Shown here piece by piece: positions 25,092-33,801 of a stretch of 64,000 nucleotides of DNA. The position numbers and the translations under genes were made by a program. Source of the stretch: Ignavibacteriota bacterium (lineage in GTDB: Bacteria > Bacteroidota > Ignavibacteria > Ignavibacteriales > Melioribacteraceae); assembly GCA_016716225.1 (NCBI GenBank), contig JADJWT010000001.1, forward strand, positions 434,001-498,000. The letters run 5' to 3'. The notes beneath the pieces were generated by a model. The model was not told the DNA's origin. It did no database searches and saw nothing but the letters and a program-made list of their open reading frames with translations. Position 1 is the stretch's first letter. Every line of letters starts with the position of its first letter.

Positions 25092-27251
25092 TTATTTATA
25101 TGAATATTTTATACCAACATACCACTCACGACCCGGCATTGGTCCCCACATTTTATTTACGTAATCATTAAGATTTCTCATGCCGAGATAAGCATTAAGG
25201 GTTTCTGTTATCTTATAATTTAGATTTGTGTGGAATAACCAATAAGGTGGAATATTTTCTTTTATACCGACTTGTGCAATTTCATCATAATCTGCCCAAT
25301 AAAATTGCTCACCGAAAAATTGTCCTCTTACATTAAATGAAATTGATTCGATAAAATTAAGATTGAGAGAAAAATTTAATTTGTGTTTTGATTTAAACGA
25401 AAGTGGTTCATTTGTTTGAAAATCTTTAGAATCAAAATATCCGTAACTAAATTTGAGATTCAGAAAATCCAATGGAAAATATTCTATCTCAAAATCTCCG
25501 CCCCAAGTATTTACTTTTTCCATATTTGAAGTTTTGTAAAAACCATAATTGTTTACAATTCCTAAATATTCGTAATCAATTAAATTTGAAATTTTGTTAT
25601 AATTTAAATGAATTCTAAAATGATAATTATTATCGTTCCAATATTCAAAATCAGTTTGGATTGATATTGATTTTTCCGGTTGTAAATCCGGATTTCCAAT
25701 TATGTGATATCCAACCGGAAGATTTACATATTCAAGAAATAATTCTTTAAATGATGGCGAACGAAAACCTTCTGCATAAGAAAATCTTATTCGTGATGTA
25801 TTTGTTGGCTTTAACATTATTGCGGCTTTTGGTGTAAATTGACTTCCATAAACCGAGTGAGCATCTAAACGAATTCCACCTAAAAACGTTGACCAATCAT
25901 TAAAAGTAATTTCATTTTGAAGGAAAATATTATTTAGAGTACTATTTTGATTTTTTCCAATTACTCTATCAGATTCAATTTCTTCGTACTCAAAAGAATA
26001 TCCGCCATTTATTGAATTGCTGCCTACAAAAAAATCAAATAATAAATCTCCGCGCATAAGTTTTTCATCTGTAATATCACCTTCTTTAATAAATCCGCTG
26101 CTAATTACTTTTTGATCATATTTATGATTGTATGAGGAATACTCAATTCCAGCTTTAAGATTTAACGATTTATATATTTTCTTTGTTGCAAATTCAGCTC
26201 TTCCGGCAAAGTGATTATTCTCAATTTGATCTTCAAAAATTTGACTGCTTTGTGAATTGTGATTTTCTGTAAAAAATAAAGTTTTGAAATTCAGTTCAGA
26301 ATTTTCATTTAAATTGCCATCGAGATTTAATTGTCCGTGATATTTTTGATAAGCAGTTCCATCTTCGGAAGGAGTCAGATCATTTAAATCATATCCATTA
26401 TATTTTCTGTAACTTAGATTTAAACTTGGTTTCCAATTTTGAATTGGAGCGTTAATATTAATATTTCCGTCAAGTCTTCCGTAACTTCCAGTGGTTAAAT
26501 CAGAATTAACAGAAAAATTATTATGAATTTTATTTGTGATAATATTTATAACTCCGCCCATTGCTTCGCTTCCGTACAATGCTGAAGCGGCACCTTTTAC
26601 TATTTCAATTCTTTCAACTTGGTTAATGGGAATTGCGGAAATATCCAATTCGCCATTTACTCTGCCAATCATTTTAATTCCATCAACCAAAATCTGCACA
26701 TGCTGACTGCTGAATCCTTGAATTTCAACAGTATTTACCCCGGTTCCAAATTGATTTTCATGAACTACGATTCCGTTTATTTCCGAAAGTGCTTGCTTGA
26801 TATCGCTCGCACCGGAATTTTGAATTTGTTCTTTATTAATCACTCTGGTTGTTACAGGAGTGTCTTTTAAAAATCTTTCGGTTCTTGTTCCGGTTACAAC
26901 AATCTGATCCAAGTTTAGCAAAGATGGTTTTAAATAAATTTCAATTGATTTATCAGAATTTATTTCAATAACTTCTGTGAAGTATCCAATGTATGAAGCT
27001 TTAAGTTTTCGGGACTTTACATTAAAATTGGAGGAAAGTGAAAAATTTCCATTTTCATCACTTAAACTTCCAATTTTTGTTCCTTCCAAATAAATATTTG
27101 CGCCAATTAAAGGAAGATTTGTTTTAGAATCGAAAATTTTCCCGGAAATCACTTGTTGCGATTGAAGATTACAAACAAAGTAAAAATGTATTAGAAAAAT
27201 TTTAAGCAGATTAATTTTTTTAATAAACAAAAACTTAAATAAAGTATTCAC
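25092..27251 (-). CDS. TonB-dependent outer-membrane receptor, probably for haem
   Basis: 719 residues, starting at a GTG at 27251. The order is: signal segment; carboxypeptidase-regulatory-like domain (SGKIFDSKTNLPLIGANIYL, LKASYIGYFTEVIEI); a DQIVVTGTRTERFL stretch at the TonB box; plug domain (NEINGIVVHENQFG, IQGFSSQHVQILVDGIKMIG, GAASALYGSEAMGGVINIIT); and a 22-strand barrel with FRFSYAEGFRSPSFKELF and a final aromatic strand, WYVGIKYSYK. It imports a large ligand across the outer membrane using TonB energy. The ligand is inferred as haem from the HmuY-like and chelatase genes that follow. A 21-base palindrome just before the start is a candidate operator. Confidence 0.88.
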   Translation of the reverse strand: MNTLFKFLFIKKINLLKIFLIHFYFVCNLQSQQVISGKIFDSKTNLPLIGANIYLEGTKIGSLSDENGNFSLSSNFNVKSRKLKASYIGYFTEVIEINSDKSIEIYLKPSLLNLDQIVVTGTRTERFLKDTPVTTRVINKEQIQNSGASDIKQALSEINGIVVHENQFGTGVNTVEIQGFSSQHVQILVDGIKMIGRVNGELDISAIPINQVERIEIVKGAASALYGSEAMGGVINIITNKIHNNFSVNSDLTTGSYGRLDGNININAPIQNWKPSLNLSYRKYNGYDLNDLTPSEDGTAYQKYHGQLNLDGNLNENSELNFKTLFFTENHNSQSSQIFEDQIENNHFAGRAEFATKKIYKSLNLKAGIEYSSYNHKYDQKVISSGFIKEGDITDEKLMRGDLLFDFFVGSNSINGGYSFEYEEIESDRVIGKNQNSTLNNIFLQNEITFNDWSTFLGGIRLDAHSVYGSQFTPKAAIMLKPTNTSRIRFSYAEGFRSPSFKELFLEYVNLPVGYHIIGNPDLQPEKSISIQTDFEYWNDNNYHFRIHLNYNKISNLIDYEYLGIVNNYGFYKTSNMEKVNTWGGDFEIEYFPLDFLNLKFSYGYFDSKDFQTNEPLSFKSKHKLNFSLNLNFIESISFNVRGQFFGEQFYWADYDEIAQVGIKENIPPYWLFHTNLNYKITETLNAYLGMRNLNDYVNKMWGPMPGREWYVGIKYSYK

Positions 27252-27265
27252 GCCATTTTTATGGT

Positions 27266-27286
27266 TATTAAGATTATATCTTAATA
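27266..27286. promoter_or_regulatory. Palindrome before the haem receptor gene, candidate operator
   Basis: TATTAAGAT-TAT-ATCTTAATA has perfect 9-base arms around 3 bases, 15 bases upstream of the GTG start at 27251. There is no U-tract after it. It could be bound by the regulator encoded immediately upstream or by an iron-responsive repressor; the sequence is not a close match to the classic Fur box. Confidence 0.45.
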
Positions 27287-27366
27287 GAAAATTAAAGATA
27301 AGTGGAACTTTTTATCAATACTTGGGAATTAGTAATTTTGGATACTAAAATTTTAGTATGTGAATT

Positions 27367-28017
27367 TTATTTGAAGGTAACTATTTCATTTCTAATTGAG
27401 GCAACAATTAATTCCGGAGTACTCTTTACATTTAATTTTTTCATAATATTTCTTCGGTGAGTTAGAACTGTATTTTCGCTTATGAAAAAAGTTTTTGCAA
27501 TTTCCTTATTTTTTTTGCCAAGAACAATATGTTCTAAAATTTCTTTTTCTCGCTGGCTTAATAATTCGTCAAACATCTCACTTTTCTGATCATTCAATTC
27601 TTCGTCAAAATTATTCATTACGTATTCATATATTTTCTTACTGTAATATTTTTCTCCATTATGAATTTTTTTTGCGGCAAAAATTAATTCTTCTTTTGTG
27701 GTATTCTTAAGTAAATATCCTTCCAATTTATACTTCAGTAATTCGCTGATATGTTTTCTGTCATTATAATCAAGCAATACTAAAATTTTTAATTGCGGAA
27801 ATTCATCCTTAATTTTTTCAATAAGGAGACACGTTTCATCTTTACTTTTTTCAACTTCGCAGATTAATAAATGTGGATTATACCTAATTATTTCATTATG
27901 AATTTCTTGCGACTGAACTCCGTATACTTCAAAGTCATTTAATCTTTGAAGTATACAAGTTATTGCAAAATTCATCAAAAAATATTTATTCGCAATTAGG
28001 ATTTTTATTCTTTCCAA
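27367..28017 (-). CDS. LuxR-family regulator with atypical receiver domain
   Basis: 216 residues: receiver-like domain (1-125), then a LuxR HTH (about 148-216) with LLSQREKEILEHI and FISENTVLTHRRNIMKKL. Against the two canonical regulators in this window, the acidic pair at 9-10 is replaced by Ala-Asn (LIANKYF) and the phospho-Asp54 by Glu (LLICEVEKS), while the conserved Lys (GYLLKNT) is kept. Ordinary phosphorylation is therefore unlikely; Glu may mimic the phosphorylated state or the domain may sense something else. The HTH is intact. It is transcribed in the same direction as the haem receptor, 115 bases upstream of it, and is the natural candidate regulator of that operon. Confidence 0.85.
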   Translation of the reverse strand: MERIKILIANKYFLMNFAITCILQRLNDFEVYGVQSQEIHNEIIRYNPHLLICEVEKSKDETCLLIEKIKDEFPQLKILVLLDYNDRKHISELLKYKLEGYLLKNTTKEELIFAAKKIHNGEKYYSKKIYEYVMNNFDEELNDQKSEMFDELLSQREKEILEHIVLGKKNKEIAKTFFISENTVLTHRRNIMKKLNVKSTPELIVASIRNEIVTFK

Positions 28018-28124
28018 TACAAAGTCTTTATTTAGATTTGATCTAAATTACTAAAATTCCAATCCAAATAAAACGTTTATTCTAAAATTTATATTTCATG
28101 TAAAATATTTTTTTTTCATTTTAA

Positions 28125-28152
28125 AATAAAAATCCCGAATCAAATTCGGGAT
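28125..28152 (-). terminator. Terminator of the metallophosphoesterase gene
   Basis: ATCCCGAAT-CAA-ATTCGGGAT forms a perfect 9-bp hairpin (28132-28152). On the minus strand it is followed by TTTTATTTT. It lies 31 bases after the stop at 28183. Confidence 0.85.
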
Positions 28153-28182
28153 ATTTTAGAAACTACTCAAAATTTTATCTAA

Positions 28183-29211
28183 TTATTTTTTGAATGAATC
28201 GGGATAAGTTACAAAATTAATACGAGGTTCATTTGTGTTATGAATCCAAGTATCAAATTTTCTTTCATCTTCATAAAGAACAATTACTCTTCCGCCTTTA
28301 TCAAAATCTCCGTAGGAATTTTTTCCGGTTTTACAACCGTAAGCAAGAGCAATATTATTTAATGTTCCGATGTAATTATTATTATGATCGTGTCCGACAA
28401 AAATTCCCATAACATCCTTGCATTCTAAAAATGCATTATACATTCCGGAATTTATTTTTGGCGAACAAACCTCTTCATTTCTATCACCAATTGTTGTTGG
28501 GAAATTTTTAATTAAATCATATTCGGGAAGCGGAATGTGAAAAAAAGCCAATGCTGGTAATGGTTCCATATCATTGTTAGTTGTGAAATTTTTAGAAATA
28601 TTTCTATACCATTGAATTTGATCACTTTTAATCCAATCATAATGACCGAGTTCTTCATTTTCTTTTTCATCCGTATATGCATTTGAATCAATAAAATAGA
28701 GCAAAGCTTTTAATTCATCAGAATCTGAAGATCTTACTTGAAGTACATAATTTCCAATTCCAGAAATATTTTCTGATCCCGCATCTGATAAATTATAAGG
28801 AAGTGTAACCAAATAATCCATAATTTCTTTATTTGAACTTCCTTGTTCATAATCATGATTACCAAACACAACAGCATAAGGGATTTCCATTATTCTCATT
28901 GGTTCTGTTACCTTCTCCCAAGCTTTTTCAACCGGTTTCGAGGTAACAATATCACCGGTTAATACAACTAAATTTGGATTCTCTTTTTTTATTATATCCG
29001 TCATCATATATATAACACTATCAGTTTCAGATTGATTCTTAATATCCAAATGAATATCTGTGAATTGTAATATTTTAAATTTTCCTTCCTCATTAAATTT
29101 AAGAGTATGTTTTGTTTGTGCGTTTATTTGAATCATTGAAAATAGTAATATCATAATTATTGAAATCCTTTTAGTGCGAATTTGATTAAATGTAAAAGTA
29201 AGAAGATTCAT
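28183..29211 (-). CDS. Secreted calcineurin-like metallophosphoesterase
   Basis: 342 residues from the ATG at 29211, chosen because GGGGA lies just upstream; an earlier in-frame start at 29253 would put 14 polar residues before the signal peptide (IIMILLFSMIQINAQ). The metallophosphatase signature is complete: FTDIHLD (Asp, His), LVVLTGDIV (Asp), VVFGNHDYEQ (Asn-His), FFHIPLPEY (His) and GIFVGHDHNNNY (His-Asp-His). The layout resembles the family of purple-acid-phosphatase-like and Dcr2-like enzymes with two metal ions. The substrate is not known. It follows the cobalamin operon by 216 bases without an evident terminator between them, so it may be read through from there, but no cobalamin role is known for this family. 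Confidence 0.85.
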   Translation of the reverse strand: MNLLTFTFNQIRTKRISIIMILLFSMIQINAQTKHTLKFNEEGKFKILQFTDIHLDIKNQSETDSVIYMMTDIIKKENPNLVVLTGDIVTSKPVEKAWEKVTEPMRIMEIPYAVVFGNHDYEQGSSNKEIMDYLVTLPYNLSDAGSENISGIGNYVLQVRSSDSDELKALLYFIDSNAYTDEKENEELGHYDWIKSDQIQWYRNISKNFTTNNDMEPLPALAFFHIPLPEYDLIKNFPTTIGDRNEEVCSPKINSGMYNAFLECKDVMGIFVGHDHNNNYIGTLNNIALAYGCKTGKNSYGDFDKGGRVIVLYEDERKFDTWIHNTNEPRINFVTYPDSFKK

Positions 29212-29427
29212 AAATTCCCCACAAAGCGAAGGTTCGATAAATAAAGTAATCAAATAAAAATTAAAAATAAATTTATATAATTGTGTTAAGTTTAAGTAAA
29301 GTTTACTTTCAAAGATTCCTTTTTTGCAATGTTCAATAAATATTTTTCATTCTATAATGAAGGAAATTATTTTATAATAACTTATGATAAATTATAATTT
29401 CATATTTCTAAATAAGAATTGTAAACC

Positions 29428-30726
29428 TTATTTCATAAGAATCATTTTTTTTGTTGAAGTAAAATTTCCAGCTTGCATTTTAAAATAATAAATTCCACTA
29501 GGAAGTTTGCTTGCATTAAAATTAATTTCATATGTACCGTGGTTTTGATTTTGATTAACAAAAGTTGCAACTTCTTCTCCCAAAATATCATATATCAATA
29601 TTTTCACTTTTGACGTTTCACGTTTTTCATTTCCCGGAATTGAATATTTTATTGTTGTACTTGGATTAAATGGATTTGGATAATTCTGTTCCAACTTAAA
29701 TTCTGAATTAATAATTTCATTTTCTACCGATACCGCTTTATCATCATATTGAAATGCAATTCTTCTTGGAGCAATACTTGTTTCATAAGAATTTATAATG
29801 CTGCCTTCATTACTATAAATTTTAAGAATTCCATTTGAAGCAAAATTTTTAGCATCAGTCAAATAATGATTTCCAGATAAATAATCAAATCCATAACCGT
29901 AAGTATTAAGAATAGTTGAATCATCAAGTGCAATTTCTGTTTCACGAGAATTTAAATTTAATCCAACAATTGCATTTGTTGCCGATTTGAAATAAATCAT
30001 ATCACTTTTCTTATCAACAAAAATATCTTTTCCAAAACCATATTCCGGAATTTCAAATGAATCAATTTTAGCAAAATTTGTTAATTCAATTTCGTAAATT
30101 ACTCCACTCGGACAACCAACCAATAAATTTCCTTCATTAGTAATTGCAAGAGAAGAGGGATTTAATTTAACGGAAATTGTTTTAATTATTTCATCAGCTT
30201 CGGAATCAATAACAGAAATAGTAGAATCAGAATTTCCTCCCCATAAACTATTATTTGCAACAAATATTTTTCCATCATATGAAATTATTTCTTGAGGATA
30301 AACACCAACGGACAGATCTTTAACTAAGCTCAAATCATTTTCATTAAGAACTGAAATACTGCTTGTAGGACCATTTGTAATGTAAATTTTTTCATTTGCA
30401 ATTGCCAATGAGTAAGGATTTGTTCCAACTTCTTTAGAATTTATAATTATTCCGTTTGAATCTATTTTATAAATTTTACCAACACCGCCAAAATTTCCTT
30501 GTTCAACTAAATAAATATTATCATTCTCTACAACTAATCCATCTGGATATAAACCAAGAGAGAAAAAGTATTGAGTATATAAATAATTATCCAAACTTAA
30601 TTTGCTTAACACAGATGTGCCGGAACTAAAACCACCTTCTGATAAAACAAATACATTTTTTAATTGCTGAGCATTTAGTGAAATTGAAATAATAAGTATT
30701 AAAAATAATTGGAGTATTTTTTTCAT
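29428..30726 (-). CDS. BtuG-like surface beta-propeller with T9SS sorting tail
   Basis: 432 residues: signal peptide (LFLILIISISLNAQ), then a seven-bladed YncE-like propeller (about 20-330) with repeated IYxTNGPTSSISVL, IFVANNSLWGG, DSTISVID and GNLLVGCPSG segments, then a T9SS C-terminal sorting domain (NYPNPFNPSTTIKYSIP, IYDILGEEVATF, LPSGIYYFKMQAG, TKKMILMK). It is 10 bases after a BtuB-like receptor, in an operon under a cobalamin riboswitch. In Bacteroides, BtuG is a surface propeller lipoprotein that captures B12 and hands it to BtuB; here the propeller seems to be exported by T9SS instead of by lipidation. The tail contains an unusual insertion NEKRETSKVK between SIP and the IYDILG strand, which at DNA level resembles the GTGAAAAG mini-repeat. 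Confidence 0.75.
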   Translation of the reverse strand: MKKILQLFLILIISISLNAQQLKNVFVLSEGGFSSGTSVLSKLSLDNYLYTQYFFSLGLYPDGLVVENDNIYLVEQGNFGGVGKIYKIDSNGIIINSKEVGTNPYSLAIANEKIYITNGPTSSISVLNENDLSLVKDLSVGVYPQEIISYDGKIFVANNSLWGGNSDSTISVIDSEADEIIKTISVKLNPSSLAITNEGNLLVGCPSGVIYEIELTNFAKIDSFEIPEYGFGKDIFVDKKSDMIYFKSATNAIVGLNLNSRETEIALDDSTILNTYGYGFDYLSGNHYLTDAKNFASNGILKIYSNEGSIINSYETSIAPRRIAFQYDDKAVSVENEIINSEFKLEQNYPNPFNPSTTIKYSIPGNEKRETSKVKILIYDILGEEVATFVNQNQNHGTYEINFNASKLPSGIYYFKMQAGNFTSTKKMILMK

Positions 30727-30736
30727 GATTCCCTAT

Positions 30737-32653
30737 TTAATAATTTATAGTAAATGACAACTTGTAAAACCTTAACGGCATTGGGTAACCGGAGATTACT
30801 TCATAGTCTGTGTTTGTTAAATTGTTTATTTCCATTTTTAATATTGAAACAAAATCAAACATGTTGATTTGATAACTTATATTTCCATCAATAGTGTGGT
30901 AAGAATTCATTTCAATTTTATTTTCAAAATCTGAAAAATGTTTACCGCTGTATGAATAGAAAATATTCACTTCTAAATTTTTGTAGTTTGCTCCAAAATT
31001 TAATTTTGCAGATTGCAATGGCAAGTATGGAATAAATTTATTTATTGTCGGATCACCGTAATATGAAGCACTTGTTTTTATTGTGTTGTTAAATTGATAT
31101 CCGGAATTAAAATTAATATTTAAATTTTTTGAAATTGTTTTTGTGAAATCGAATGAAATAGAAATATTATTTGATTTTGATTCAGCAATATTTTGAGGTG
31201 CCCAAAGTCCGTTAGTTTGTGGTGTCCAAATAATTTTATTTTCTGCTTTAATGTGTGTGTAAGTTAATTCAATTTTACCGTTTATATAATTTGAAAAACT
31301 ATAAAATAATCCACTTTCCATATTTACAGATTTTTCCGATTTTAAATTTTCATTACCGGAATTTTTCCAGTATAAATCATTAAATGATGGAGCTCTAAAA
31401 TTTTTACCGGCATTGCCTCTAATCCCAAAATGATTTGAATTTAACGGTTGAAAATTGAACCCAAGTTTATAAGTTAACTCCCCTTCATCAATATCTGAAA
31501 TATAATCATATCTTACAGACGGATAAATTTTTAACAATCCTGCATTGTCTATAAATGTAGATAAAAAGAATGCATGCTGGTTCCTGCTAATTCCGGTAAG
31601 TAGTTCATCACTTTCAAGAGTTGCATTAGTAAAATTGTATCCGGAAGTAATTCCGTAATTTTCTTTTTTATATTTAATTTCACTGCTTCCGGAGTAAACT
31701 ATATTTTTATATGTACTGTTTAAAAATCTTCCTACAGTATAATTCATAAAATTATTTTGAAAATTGAAATTGGTTTTCAGAAATAAATTTTCCATTAAAT
31801 CATTTTCAACGGTTAATATATTATTCCAATTTTTATCTTGCTGGTTTGTTGGAGCCGGAGTTGTACCGGTTTCAATTCCCGGAATTTCTTTTTTTTGATC
31901 TGAAAAAGTTGCAAAAAACTTAATAATATTTTTTTTATCAAATATATATTGAGCCCGTAAACCAATATCACTTAAATTATGTGCAGAATTTCGTCTTTCC
32001 TTTAGTTCATTTTTATAATAGTATTCATAATTTCCATCTGAAGTTTCTTTATTAAAATTCATTCCGATATTAAAATTTTCAATCTCTTTGTATGCATTAA
32101 TTTTATAACCTAAAGTATTGAATGAACCTTTAGAAATTGATGCACCAAATTTTGAAGTTTTGTTTTCAGTTAAATATTCTTTGTTCTTTGTTATAATGTT
32201 AATAACTCCGCCCATTGCATCGCTTCCGTAAATTGAGCTAACTCCGTTATTAATAATTTCAATTCGTTCAATATTTTCTTTTGGAATTATGGATAAATCA
32301 ACGTGAGAATTTTGAAATGAATTAATCTTAACTCCATCGATCAATATTAAAGTATTTTCTGCTCCTAATCCATTAATAGATATTGTACTTAATGCTGGTG
32401 TTAATCCATAAGATTTAATAAAAATATTGGATTTTGTTTTTAGTATATCCGGAAGTCTTTCACCATTTATTGATTGAATTTCTTTTTCAGTCATAATTTC
32501 CATTTTAGTTGGAACGTTATAAAGTTTTGTATCCAACTTATCAGAAACAATGGATATCTCATCAAGTGTATAATTCAGTGTTGAATCCTGTGCAATAAAA
32601 TTGTGAGCAAGAAGAACTATAATTCCAGCAATATAATGAAACTTAATTCTCAA
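30737..32653 (-). CDS. BtuB-like TonB-dependent receptor for cobalamin
   Basis: 638 residues: signal peptide (IAGIIVLLAHNFIAQ), LDEISIVSDK at the TonB-box position, plug domain (SINGLGAENTLILIDGVKIN, ISSIYGSDAMGGVINIITK) and a barrel with GIRGNAGKNFRAPSFNDLYW and a C-terminal strand, PLRFYKLSFTINY. It lacks the carboxypeptidase-like N-terminal domain of the haem receptor, as is usual for BtuB. The assignment to B12 rests on the riboswitch at the head of the operon and the BtuG-like gene after it. Its start overlaps the end of the upstream membrane-protein gene by 11 bases. No BtuC, BtuD or BtuF is in the window. Confidence 0.85.
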   Translation of the reverse strand: MRIKFHYIAGIIVLLAHNFIAQDSTLNYTLDEISIVSDKLDTKLYNVPTKMEIMTEKEIQSINGERLPDILKTKSNIFIKSYGLTPALSTISINGLGAENTLILIDGVKINSFQNSHVDLSIIPKENIERIEIINNGVSSIYGSDAMGGVINIITKNKEYLTENKTSKFGASISKGSFNTLGYKINAYKEIENFNIGMNFNKETSDGNYEYYYKNELKERRNSAHNLSDIGLRAQYIFDKKNIIKFFATFSDQKKEIPGIETGTTPAPTNQQDKNWNNILTVENDLMENLFLKTNFNFQNNFMNYTVGRFLNSTYKNIVYSGSSEIKYKKENYGITSGYNFTNATLESDELLTGISRNQHAFFLSTFIDNAGLLKIYPSVRYDYISDIDEGELTYKLGFNFQPLNSNHFGIRGNAGKNFRAPSFNDLYWKNSGNENLKSEKSVNMESGLFYSFSNYINGKIELTYTHIKAENKIIWTPQTNGLWAPQNIAESKSNNISISFDFTKTISKNLNINFNSGYQFNNTIKTSASYYGDPTINKFIPYLPLQSAKLNFGANYKNLEVNIFYSYSGKHFSDFENKIEMNSYHTIDGNISYQINMFDFVSILKMEINNLTNTDYEVISGYPMPLRFYKLSFTINY

Positions 32654-33167
32654 TTTTTACTTCTTCTAATTTTGGGATGTAATTTTTTAACAATTTAAAA
32701 CTTCCGAAAAGCATTGCTGTGTATATTAAATCTCCAAATAAATTATTATGAAAAAATGGAATTGCTGCAACAAAACATGCAATAAAACCTTCTATTGTTT
32801 TGGGATAATAATTACTAACAACCCAAACTGCAAAATTTGTTAAAACAAAAAATATTACTGAACCGATTATTGAAGCAAAGGCAATACTGGTAATACTTTT
32901 ATTATCCCGTAGTTGAAAACCTAAAAAGACAATAATTACAAAACTTGCGTAAACAAAAGGAATTAAGCTGTGCATTCCTAAATATAAATCACTAAGAAAC
33001 ATTGCAAGCAACGGAACAATAAACGATAATTTCTTATCACTAAAGTACGCGCCGCCAAATAATGCAATGGCAGAAATTGGAGTAAAATTATAAGGATGAG
33101 GAACAAATCTTGAAACCACTGCCGCAATTATAATTACAGTTACAAATGAAAATTTATATTTGTTCAT
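32643..33167 (-). CDS. DUF6580-like membrane protein, candidate ECF-type transport component
   Basis: 174 residues with five or six hydrophobic segments, starting with FVTVIIIAAVVSRFVPHPYNFTPISAIALFGGAYF in two parts (VTVIIIAAVVSRFVPH, FTPISAIALFGGAYF) and continuing with FIVPLLAMFLSDLYLG and SIIGSVIFFVLTNFAVWV. The wording RFxPHPxNFTPI, ALFGGAYF, FLTNFAVW and HNNLFGDLIYTAMLFG fits the DUF6580 family, whose size and topology resemble the S components of energy-coupling-factor transporters and which is often found after cobalamin riboswitches. It would carry cobalamin, a precursor or cobalt across the inner membrane; this is inference. It overlaps the genes on both sides. Confidence 0.75.
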   Translation of the reverse strand: MNKYKFSFVTVIIIAAVVSRFVPHPYNFTPISAIALFGGAYFSDKKLSFIVPLLAMFLSDLYLGMHSLIPFVYASFVIIVFLGFQLRDNKSITSIAFASIIGSVIFFVLTNFAVWVVSNYYPKTIEGFIACFVAAIPFFHNNLFGDLIYTAMLFGSFKLLKNYIPKLEEVKIEN

Positions 33168-33372
33168 TTTCGAACTCCGATGCGTGTTTTTCTATTTTAA
33201 ATAAATTGTTTTTTAATAATTTTAGCGTATTATGTAAAGAATTGGTGAACTGAAGTTTATTAGCTTCGACTAGAAAATTATTTAGATCAATAGAGTGATT
33301 TTGAAACTTAATTGAATTATAACTTATTGAAAATCCGTACTTAATGGCTTCTCTGAGAATGAGTTTGTTCAC
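33154..33372 (-). CDS. Small protein of unknown function, first gene after the cobalamin riboswitch
   Basis: 72 residues from a GTG at 33372 with a weak ribosome site (GGGAAAACT). No signal peptide, membrane segment or Cys. The sequence is helical and rich in Asn, Leu and Lys (HNTLKLLKNNLFKIEKH). Its end overlaps the start of the DUF6580-like gene by 14 bases, so it is probably translated as a leader and coupled to that gene. I do not recognise the family. It could be a real small protein or a leader frame whose translation only keeps the message open. Confidence 0.5.
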   Translation of the reverse strand: MNKLILREAIKYGFSISYNSIKFQNHSIDLNNFLVEANKLQFTNSLHNTLKLLKNNLFKIEKHASEFENEQI

Positions 33373-33479
33373 AGTTTTCCCGCTATGATAAAATTTAAAT
33401 TTTAAGAATTAAAAAATGAAGTTTGGGGAAAGAAAGAGAAACGACTGAATTAGCTTCAATTCCCGAAAGCTTCTTAAAC

Positions 33480-33662
33480 AAAAATTCAAGGCAGGTCTCC
33501 TGGCTCTTCCGATTTATAAGCGTCTTCCCGTTCTTTATTGTTTGAACAGTGACATATTGCCTATAAAATTTTAGTCCGAATTAACGGAATCAGAATTACA
33601 GTTGCGGGTACAGCTCCGGAATTTTTCAAATTTTGAAATCACCGGATTCCCTTTGAACCTAA
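33480..33662 (-). ncRNA. Cobalamin riboswitch
   Basis: Read on the minus strand it has all the landmark boxes in order: AAAGGGAATCCGGTG (plus-strand 33640-33654), GAGCTGTACCCGCAAC (33601-33616), and GGAAGAGCCAGGAGACCTGC (33491-33510). P1 can form between TTCAA (about 33652-33657) and TTGAA (about 33485-33489). It ends about 110 bases before the first gene of the B12 uptake operon. When adenosylcobalamin is bound, expression of the operon should fall. A small dyad AGCTT/AAGCT in the linker may belong to the expression platform, which I cannot resolve. Confidence 0.95.
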
Positions 33663-33801
33663 AATTTGTGAAAGTAACTTAAGTAAAAAATTGAGTAACA
33701 CAAAATTAATTCTAGTTTGGCTTGAAAAAAAATTAAAATCAATAAAATTTATTTAGAAATTTAAACTAAGTTTATGAATAATTTTTATCAAAGTACATCA
33801 G

